Shown here in pieces: positions 6,210-8,150 of a stretch of DNA of 8,150 bases. How positions within the stretch are numbered: position 1 is the first letter of the stretch; each line of letters opens with the position of its first letter. The stretch is from Candidatus Kuenenia stuttgartensis (GTDB lineage Bacteria; Planctomycetota; Planctomycetia; Isosphaerales; Isosphaeraceae), in NCBI GenBank assembly GCA_945872325.1, contig CAMBZY010000127.1:1-8150 (forward strand), read 5' to 3'. The notes below the pieces were generated by a model that saw only the letters and a list, made by a program, of their open reading frames with translations, had not been told where the DNA came from and made no database searches. The position numbers and the translations under genes are program-made.

Positions 6210-7712
6210 TTATGCCATGATTTGATGAATCGGTGTTCCGTAGTCGATTTCAAGCCGTTTTCTGCCAGGAATATCCAGCCTTTTGGGATCAAGGCCCAGC
6301 AGATTCAAGACTGTGGCATGAATGTCGGTGACATAGTGGGGGTGCTCAATCGCATGAAAACCGAGTTCATCTGTGGCCCCATGCACGATGCCGGGCTTGA
6401 TTCCAGCCCCGGCCATCCAGATGGTGAAGGCATGCGGGTGGTGGTCGCGGCCGGTCGCTGTCAGGGCGACTCCTTCACGGACTTCCAAGCCTGGGGTGCG
6501 GCCAAATTCTGTACAGCAGACCACTGTCACATCTTCGGAAAGGCCCCTTCGTTTCAGATCTTTCAAGAGGCCGGCAATGGGCTTGTCAACGCGGGAACAT
6601 GACAAAGAGTGACGCTTGTGAAGCTCCACATGCGAATCCCACTCGCCGTAGTCGCTCAGATAGACAAGTGAGAACCTGACTCCACGTTCGGCAAGCCTGC
6701 GGGCGGCTAGAAGGCGACGGCCATAAGTGGCTGTCTTTTCCTCGTCAATTCCGTACAGGTTCAGAGTCTCTTGACTTTCGCCTGAAATATTCACCACCTC
6801 TGGAATCGAGCCCTGCATTTTATAGGCCAATTCATAGGACTTGATGCGGGCCCTGAGTTGGTCGTCTTCCGGATATTCCACGGAAGCCAACTCGTTCATT
6901 TGTTGAATGAATTTAAATTCGTTTTCCTGCTGACGGGCCTGAACGCCCTTGGCCCTGTTCCCGAATGGGAGCGGGTTTTTAGGGTCAAGCGAGACTTCAA
7001 CGCCCCCGTATTGGGGGCCAAGATAATCGGCTGCAAAGTTTTCTTTCACACGTGGATCGGTGTATTGACCCAGAAATACAAATTGAGGCAGATTTTCATT
7101 GAGGGTTCCCAGGCCATAGTGGATCCAGGAGCCGATCACAGGCTGTTTTTCGTCCAGTTTATGACGCCCGTGATGCATCTGAAATTCGGCATTATGGTCA
7201 TTATCTGTAGAATACATCGACCGGACAAATGCAATGTCATCAGCACAAGTCGCCAGGTGAGGCCACCAGTCGCTGATTTCCACCCCCGACCTGCCATATT
7301 TTTTAAATCCAACCTGCAAGGGGAAAATTTTGGAATGAGGCCTCGCCCCGCCCACCACGTCTCGCGAACGTGCTACGAACAGAGGGGATTTAGTTGGGTT
7401 TGGCAATCCCGTAGCATCATACGTTTTACCTGCATACTTGTTCAGAGCAGGCTTCGGGTCCCATGTTTCAAGCTGGCTCACGCCTCCTGAGAGGAAGATC
7501 CAGATAATACTTTTGCTCTTTGGCTGAAAGTGGGGCTGACCTGTGGGCGGAGACCAGGATGGAGTGTCATCCGCCCGGACAATTCCATCTCCATTGAGCA
7601 TGGAGCCAAGGGCAAGGCCAGTGAAGCCGAATCCAATATCCGACAGAAAAGTCCGGCGCGGAACTCTGCCACATGGTGGGCCTGTCCATGGCTTTTGCGA
7701 ATGATTTGCCAT
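6210..7712 (-). CDS. DUF1501 family protein, longer paralogue, Tat-exported
   Basis: A 500-residue DUF1501 protein. The N-terminus has a good twin-arginine signal: basic lead, PRRTFLSDIGFGF with Arg19-Arg20, then a hydrophobic run TGLALGSML (31-39), with possible cleavage after IVRADD near 45-50. This predicts folded export across the cytoplasmic membrane. Family motifs follow in order: SGGVSQLETWDPKP (75-88), RSMYSTDNDHN and MHHGRH (165-184), EWDSH (357-361), EFGRTP (402-407) and GRDHHPH (421-427), then the closing DIHATVLNLLGLD block. The charged residues in these motifs probably form the active site shared with phosphatase/sulfatase-like enzymes; no reaction is established. ATG 7712 is supported by GGAGG (plus-strand 7721-7725) eight bases upstream. 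It lies 33 bases after the PSD1/DUF1553 gene, the usual neighbour of this family in Planctomycetes, which suggests a shared exported complex or pathway. It is clearly diverged from the following DUF1501 gene, so this is an old duplication or two separate subfamilies. Confidence 0.93.
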   Translation of the reverse strand: MANHSQKPWTGPPCGRVPRRTFLSDIGFGFTGLALGSMLNGDGIVRADDTPSWSPPTGQPHFQPKSKSIIWIFLSGGVSQLETWDPKPALNKYAGKTYDATGLPNPTKSPLFVARSRDVVGGARPHSKIFPLQVGFKKYGRSGVEISDWWPHLATCADDIAFVRSMYSTDNDHNAEFQMHHGRHKLDEKQPVIGSWIHYGLGTLNENLPQFVFLGQYTDPRVKENFAADYLGPQYGGVEVSLDPKNPLPFGNRAKGVQARQQENEFKFIQQMNELASVEYPEDDQLRARIKSYELAYKMQGSIPEVVNISGESQETLNLYGIDEEKTATYGRRLLAARRLAERGVRFSLVYLSDYGEWDSHVELHKRHSLSCSRVDKPIAGLLKDLKRRGLSEDVTVVCCTEFGRTPGLEVREGVALTATGRDHHPHAFTIWMAGAGIKPGIVHGATDELGFHAIEHPHYVTDIHATVLNLLGLDPKRLDIPGRKRLEIDYGTPIHQIMA

Positions 7713-7720
7713 CAGGTGAG

Positions 7721-7725
7721 CCTCC
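7721..7725 (-). promoter_or_regulatory. Ribosome binding site of the longer DUF1501 gene
   Basis: On the minus strand this reads GGAGG, eight bases before ATG 7712, inside the 33-base gap after the PSD1/DUF1553 stop codon. It fixes the start that keeps the full twin-arginine signal. Confidence 0.7.
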
Positions 7726-7745
7726 GCCGCGACTTTGTCATTGGT

Positions 7746-8150
7746 TTAGTGGATCGTCAGAAAATCGTTGTGACTGAACAGGGCGTGCACCATGTCTCGC
7801 CTCGCCATAGCCTCAGCCACGAGTTTGCCACCCGTTTTATGATCGGTTGACTGGGCTTCGATGATTTTGGCTTGGCTGATGATAAACTGCGTGGCGAGTT
7901 TCAGTTCCGCAGGTTTTACAGGCCGCGAAAGAACTGTCTCAAAAGCAGCTCTCAGGAACTGGTCCAACTTGGTTTGATCGGAACCTTGGATCCCAGATAA
8001 TTCGTTCCAAAGTCGCTCTGATAGAGTCTGGCTCAGGTCTATCAGGAAGTCGTTATTTACCATGGCTAAAGCCTGCTGGGGCACGACCGATGAAGTTCGC
8101 TTATAGGCATCGCACGCATCGGCGGCATCGAATATTTCCAGAAATGGCAT
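7746..8150 (-). CDS. PSD1/DUF1553-domain protein (planctomycete cytochrome c-linked family), C-terminal part only
   Basis: The last 134 codons of a larger protein plus the stop (TAA, read from 7748 to 7746). The frame is open to the window edge, and the Met there is internal. Residues such as FDAADACDAYKRTSSVVPQQAL, then AMVNNDFLIDLSQTLSERLW, FETVLSRPVKPAELKLA and the end ALFSHNDFLTIH match the C-terminus of DUF1553 (PSD1) proteins. Full-length members often run 700-1100 residues, usually with an N-terminal signal, sometimes a planctomycete-type cytochrome c domain, then DUF1549 and DUF1553. None of that upstream part can be seen here, so presence of a heme domain is unknown. It is the first visible gene of the minus-strand block and is followed after 33 bases by a DUF1501 gene, the classic pairing. 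Reaction unknown; likely exported. Confidence 0.85.
   Translation of the reverse strand: MPFLEIFDAADACDAYKRTSSVVPQQALAMVNNDFLIDLSQTLSERLWNELSGIQGSDQTKLDQFLRAAFETVLSRPVKPAELKLATQFIISQAKIIEAQSTDHKTGGKLVAEAMARRDMVHALFSHNDFLTIH

Noticed and set aside
6858..7490. 210-codon open frame on the plus strand within the longer DUF1501 gene.
   Set aside because: It lies opposite a well-supported coding frame, has no ribosome binding site of note, and the translation shows no family motif.

Overview
The window looks like chromosomal DNA from a planctomycete. The main reason is the minus-strand block, in which a PSD1/DUF1553-type protein is followed by two DUF1501 proteins. That gene set is strongly characteristic of Planctomycetes and their relatives. 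Base composition is near balanced, and genes are tightly packed with short gaps. I see no RNA gene, insertion sequence, CRISPR array or phage gene, and no gene-free stretch longer than about 300 bases.

Left half, plus strand (1-2928): an apparent operon for short-chain acyl-CoA or ketone-body use. It holds the C-terminal end of a YdiF/PCT-type acyl-CoA:acetate/3-ketoacid CoA-transferase (cut by the window edge), a thiolase of the acetyl-CoA acetyltransferase family, and a GntP-family permease like those annotated for D-3-hydroxybutyrate. The first two genes overlap by four bases (TTGA), so the thiolase starts on TTG. The third follows after 19 bases with a clear ribosome binding site. The expected flow is import of a 3-hydroxy or 3-keto acid, activation to the CoA thioester, and thiolytic cleavage to acetyl-CoA. 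An oxidising dehydrogenase is not in view and could lie upstream.

Middle, plus strand (2929-4717): a hairpin just after the permease, then a 529-residue protein resembling the large (beta) subunit of N,N-dimethylformamidase. It has a beta-rich N-terminal half and a C-terminal amidotransferase-like domain. Its true start is probably the ATG at 3128, not the GTG at 2960, which lies inside the hairpin stem.

Right half, minus strand (4752-8150, read right to left): the C-terminal end of a PSD1/DUF1553 protein (cut by the window edge), then two DUF1501 proteins of 500 and 469 residues. Both DUF1501 proteins have twin-arginine motifs near the N-terminus and good ribosome binding sites, and gaps are 33 and 48 bases, so this looks like one operon for exported proteins of unknown reaction. 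It converges on the dimethylformamidase-like gene with only 34 bases between stop codons.

I found no convincing new defence or mobile system. The points most worth a second look are the dimethylformamidase-like protein without its small subunit, its start site, and the pair of unlike DUF1501 paralogues.
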